Of a DNA stretch of 64,000 nucleotides, positions 61,798-64,000 are shown one piece after another. Made by a program: the position numbers and the translations under genes. Positions within the stretch are counted from its first letter, which is position 1, and each line of letters opens with the position of its first letter. The notes beneath the pieces are model-generated. The model worked only from the letters and a program-made list of their open reading frames with translations, had not been told where the DNA came from and ran no database searches. The DNA is taken from NCBI RefSeq assembly GCF_000829035.1, contig NZ_AP012541.1, forward strand, positions 1,922,001 to 1,986,000, written 5' to 3'. This stretch comes from Lacticaseibacillus paracasei subsp. paracasei. Lineage in GTDB: Bacteria; Bacillota; Bacilli; Lactobacillales; Lactobacillaceae.

Positions 61798-62247
61798 CTA
61801 ACGACTCGCAATCTCTTCATGGCCGTTGTTGCGGCGCGGTAACTTGATCTCAAATTCGCTTGCAACTCGCTTCACGAACGTTGTTGACTTCCCGATCCGT
61901 TTTGCAACGTCAATCAGCGTGTCACATTGTGAGGCCGCTTCTGCAATCCCACGCGCGTATTTGGCACGGGATTCTTTTCGCTTTTTTGAAATCTTTTTAA
62001 GGCCAGTGTTTACTGACGTCTTCAAAGTATCGCTGTCATCAACACCGGCTACCGCACGTTTCTCGGCAATCGTTTTCTTTGATACAACGATCCGGTTGTT
62101 TAACTCTTGCTTCTCGATTTTTGAGAATGCTTCGCTTTCAGAAATGCCTAGCGTTGCTGCATTTTCGTAGCGCGTAATCAATTCAGCTTTGAAGTCGCGC
62201 CACACTTTGTCGCCCTGTTTGTAAAGACGTACTGTTACTTGTGTCAT
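61798..62247 (-). CDS. Phage early protein with C-terminal helix-turn-helix-like region
   Basis: 149 residues, basic, helical. The end (CDTLIDVAKRIGKSTTFVKRVASEFEIKLPRRN) looks like a helix-turn-helix. It may be a regulator or replication accessory. It overlaps the preceding XRE gene by four bases. Confidence 0.6.
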   Translation of the reverse strand: MTQVTVRLYKQGDKVWRDFKAELITRYENAATLGISESEAFSKIEKQELNNRIVVSKKTIAEKRAVAGVDDSDTLKTSVNTGLKKISKKRKESRAKYARGIAEAASQCDTLIDVAKRIGKSTTFVKRVASEFEIKLPRRNNGHEEIASR

Positions 62248-62459
62248 GCTTTCTTCTCTCCTTGCTTATCAGGCCTCAGTTCGTCAAGGCTAACGCCTAG
62301 AGCATCCGCAATTCGGATCATCGTTGAAAATGACGGATCTTTGCTTTGACCGGTTTTGATTGAATAAATAGTTGTTGGATTTTTATACCCAGCAACTCTG
62401 GAAAGTTTCCTGATACTGTAGCCTTTTTTGTTCATAATTTTTTCGATGATGTACCACAT
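62244..62459 (-). CDS. Phage Cro-like XRE regulator
   Basis: 71 residues: SIRKLSRVAGYKNPTTIYSIKTGQSKDPSFSTMIRIADALGVSLDELRP. The AG rich start is ATG at 62459 with GGAG upstream. It is the first gene after the divergent control region and faces the plus-strand cassette, so it may regulate both. Confidence 0.83.
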   Translation of the reverse strand: MWYIIEKIMNKKGYSIRKLSRVAGYKNPTTIYSIKTGQSKDPSFSTMIRIADALGVSLDELRPDKQGEKKA

Positions 62460-62480
62460 ATTGATTCTCCTTCGGGCTAA

Positions 62481-62545
62481 TGTACGATATGTTGTTTTTA
62501 TCAGTGCACTATCGTATGCTTAACATGTACGAGTGCTAGTACACC
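62481..62545. promoter_or_regulatory. Divergent control region with operator-like repeats
   Basis: TGTACGATA (62481), TATCGTAT (62510, inverted) and TGTACGAG (62526) form repeated half-sites in the 115-base gap between the minus-strand XRE gene and the plus-strand cassette. The spacing and location fit Cro/CI-type operators. Confidence 0.55.
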
Positions 62546-62574
62546 CGTAACTATCATGTTAGGAGGCAAATAAT

Positions 62575-62703
62575 ATGGCTAATAAAACAACCTCGAGAAA
62601 AGCCGCTTCTGCAGCTTCCGCTGTCTTGCGTGATCGTCGCACTAGCAAGACTTCTAAAACGGCCGCTGCCAGCGCATTAGCTCAACGTTCCAATAAAAAG
62701 TAG
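62575..62703 (+). CDS. 42-residue Ala/Ser/Lys-rich protein of the plus-strand cassette
   Basis: ATG preceded by AGGAGG. The product has two similar halves (KAASAASAVLRDRRTSKTSK, then TAAASALAQRS), a small repetitive type found next to DUF2513 genes in mobile elements in my recollection. Function unknown. It is transcribed against the surrounding phage early genes. Confidence 0.65.
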   Translation: MANKTTSRKAASAASAVLRDRRTSKTSKTAAASALAQRSNKK

Positions 62704-62793
62704 TCACACAGTCATACTTTAATTACTCCTTTAGGGTCTAAGGTTTCCCTGAGGGAGATTTTATTTACTAACAACGAAAGGAAATTGAAAATC

Positions 62794-63174
62794 ATGAAAC
62801 TCAATCCAGACTGTTTACGTGATGTGCTTTTAGTTGTGGAAACCAATGCCTCTACCAGCCAATGGGTAGAAGCAAAAACACTTTTAGCTGATCCTAGAAT
62901 GAGCTCTTATTCTTACGAAGAGATCGCTTACCATGTACGCCAAGCAAATTGGGCAGGACTTTTAGCTGAAGTTAACTGGTTTATGGACGAAGGGTTTCTA
63001 ATCAAAGACTTGACGCCTAGTGGGCACCAGTTCTTGGCGGACATTCGTGAAGACACCAACTGGAATAAAGTGAAGTCTGTTTTAAAAAAAGTTGGTTCGT
63101 TTTCAATTTCTGCGATTACTCAGGCTGCTGCTGGCGTGGTTCAGGCTGATATACAGAAACATCTAGGCCTCTGA
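62794..63174 (+). CDS. DUF2513-like protein of the plus-strand cassette
   Basis: About 126 residues (MKLNPDCLRDVLLVVETNAS...YSYEEIAYHVRQANWAGLLAEVNWFMDEGFLIKDLTPSGHQFLADIR): a winged-helix-like middle ending in TPSGHQFL, as in DUF2513. The start is ATG at 62794; a TTG three codons before is too close to the ribosome site. Its 3' end overlaps the convergent gene at 63116 by 59 bases. Likely lysogenic cargo. Confidence 0.72.
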   Translation: MKLNPDCLRDVLLVVETNASTSQWVEAKTLLADPRMSSYSYEEIAYHVRQANWAGLLAEVNWFMDEGFLIKDLTPSGHQFLADIREDTNWNKVKSVLKKVGSFSISAITQAAAGVVQADIQKHLGL

Positions 63175-63304
63175 CAGGAACTAACCACTTCATTTCAACC
63201 TCTACAGGGTCATTCGCCTCAGCTTTGAAGTGGATCTTTTCAACCTGTCCAACCTCAATGCCATTCACAAAAACTTTGCCGTTTTGAATTCGTAGGCTAT
63301 TCAT
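63116..63304 (-). CDS. Small phage protein, unknown function
   Basis: 62 residues (MNSLRIQNGKVFVNGIEVGQVEKIHFKAEA...), beta-rich. It starts within the stop of the replication gene (ATGA). Its end is antisense to the end of the DUF2513 gene. Confidence 0.6.
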   Translation of the reverse strand: MNSLRIQNGKVFVNGIEVGQVEKIHFKAEANDPVEVEMKWLVPVRGLDVSVYQPEPRQQQPE

Positions 63305-64000
63305 TTCGAGTCCTCTTTCTTTCCAAGTGCCTTTAACTGCTCCATCTGCTCGGCTAGTTTAGCTCTGTCTTCCTCAGATACTTTTTTATGCTTGGGCTTG
63401 TAACCGTCCTGCGCCCAGACTGGTAGTTCCTCAGTCCGAACTGGCTTGCCGTAACGGCGCTGAGGCTGATTCGTTTTGCGTTCACTATCGTTTGCTTCGA
63501 CAGCAGCAACCGTGAGAAGACGCTTGCTTTCCCAGTTTTTCAATATGCCGTTGACGTACTTGTAGTTTTTGACATTGCTTTCAACTGCAGTCCGCAGCGC
63601 ATTTAGAACTAGCTTCTCAGGTTCAGGTGATCCTGCTTTTCGCATGTCATCAACCCACTCAACAAGGCTTTCTCTGGTGAACGGTGATAGTTGTCCAAAC
63701 CCATTGCCTTCCCAGAAATTGCAAATATCAAGAATTGATGATGACGACGATGACGGTTCTTCAGTAGGCCTCTCTGCTGCCTTTACTGGAGCAGTAGTCT
63801 GTTGTCGTTTAGTTTTGTCTAGTTTAGTCTCGTCTTGTTTAGTGTATGTGCTACTGTGTTGCCTACTAGGTTGTAAACTACCTTGTAAACTGTGTTGCCT
63901 ACTAGGTTGCCTACTGTGTTGCCTACTATCTGACACACTGTCATCAGCTTGACTACTAGGTTGCCTACTATCTGACGTACTAAGCTTTCGTGAAATATCG
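63301..64000 (-). CDS. Phage replisome organizer with DnaD-like domain, partial
   Basis: The frame is open to the right edge, so the N-terminal DNA-binding part is outside. A linker of repeated S-R-Q-P/H units (coded by the iterons) is followed by an acidic stretch and a DnaB_2/DnaD-type domain (FWEGNGFGQLSPFTRESLVEWVDDMRKAG...ALRTAVESNVKNYKYVNGILKNWE), which loads the helicase. The C-terminal tail is charged. The most upstream start inside the window (GTG at 63936) is unlikely to be the real one. Confidence 0.85.
   Translation of the reverse strand, partial: DISRKLSTSDSRQPSSQADDSVSDSRQHSRQPSRQHSLQGSLQPSRQHSSTYTKQDETKLDKTKRQQTTAPVKAAERPTEEPSSSSSSILDICNFWEGNGFGQLSPFTRESLVEWVDDMRKAGSPEPEKLVLNALRTAVESNVKNYKYVNGILKNWESKRLLTVAAVEANDSERKTNQPQRRYGKPVRTEELPVWAQDGYKPKHKKVSEEDRAKLAEQMEQLKALGKKEDSK
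63859..63969 (-). repeat. Iteron array, probable phage replication origin
   Basis: Copies of TTGCCTACT (plus strand) start at 63859, 63895, 63907, 63919 and 63961, with variants TTGTAAACT at 63871 and 63883 and TTGACTACT at 63949. All are in a 12-bp phase apart from one 30-bp step. They lie inside the replication initiator gene, as lambda-type origins do, and code the S-R-Q linker. Confidence 0.75.

Larger units (their letters stand above)
31375..64000 (-). mobile_element. Prophage (siphovirus type), incomplete in window
   Basis: An ordered set of replication, late-regulator, terminase, head, tail, baseplate, holin and lysin genes on the minus strand, starting at the attachment site next to the lysin. 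The lysogeny end (integrase, CI) is outside the window. The structural genes are of the long-tailed, tape-measure type. The portal gene is disrupted by an IS, so it is probably defective. The stretch 31399-31482 between the att site and the first terminator shows nothing else. Confidence 0.92.

Noticed and set aside
63859..63969. Possible CRISPR array
   Set aside because: Units are only 12 bp apart with no spacers, no cas genes, and they lie inside a coding frame; they are iterons.

Overview
The window looks like chromosome of a Lacticaseibacillus of the casei/paracasei group (moderate GC; Opp transport genes, a LysM and CAP-domain surface protein, a matrixin-type metalloprotease, DUF915 hydrolase). 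This assignment rests on gene content and protein style only; no database was searched. It has two parts: host chromosome from 1 to about 31,375 and a large prophage from about 31,375 to beyond the right edge.

Host part. 1-8,700: an ABC-2 permease with its TetR regulator, a DHA2 drug exporter, a TauE-type permease, an XRE/TPR regulator, a DUF915 hydrolase, and a GntR(YtrA-type)-ABC operon with a clear palindromic operator. 8,695-15,931, minus strand: an oligopeptide uptake operon (oppA-B-C, a small membrane gene, oppD-F, an acetyltransferase). Its leader encodes a 31-residue peptide with four consecutive cysteine codons followed by an intrinsic terminator, which suggests cysteine-controlled attenuation. 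Two tandem covarying hairpin repeats lie between oppB and oppC. 16,000-23,600: PfpI/ArsR pair, two ABC exporter half-genes (one frameshifted), an Fe-S assembly protein, a kinase-like phosphotransferase, an XRE/membrane pair. 23,900-27,150: a large surface protein broken by a frameshift. 27,500-31,370: metalloprotease, DeoR regulator, then an IS3-type element with damaged transposase and truncated genes on both sides.

Prophage part, minus strand, read right to left. A DnaD-type replication gene (partial at 64,000) contains a 12-bp iteron array. Small early genes follow, then an ArpU late regulator, a tRNA-like cluster, an XRE-ImmA cargo pair, a metallophosphoesterase, terminases and portal. 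After these come the minor head protein, scaffold, capsid, a glycosyltransferase, connectors, tail genes, a BppU-type baseplate protein, holin and a GH25 endolysin. The lysin end carries a sequence coding A-T-I-E-W-E-stop, the usual C-terminus of GMP synthase, so the prophage probably sits in the 3' end of guaA, with guaA itself and the integrase to the right of the window. The portal gene is cut by a 1,387-bp IS3-type element flanked by a 3-bp duplication, so the prophage should be defective unless the element excises.

Most interesting: (i) the Cys-codon leader of opp; (ii) identical Thr-run/SHA tails on the major capsid and major tail proteins beside a glycosyltransferase gene; (iii) plus-strand small-RNA-like units at 55.3 kb (a covarying tandem pair) and 59.3 kb (three in a row); (iv) iterons coding a repeat linker inside the replication gene; (v) cargo cassettes (XRE-ImmA plus partner; a small basic protein plus DUF2513).
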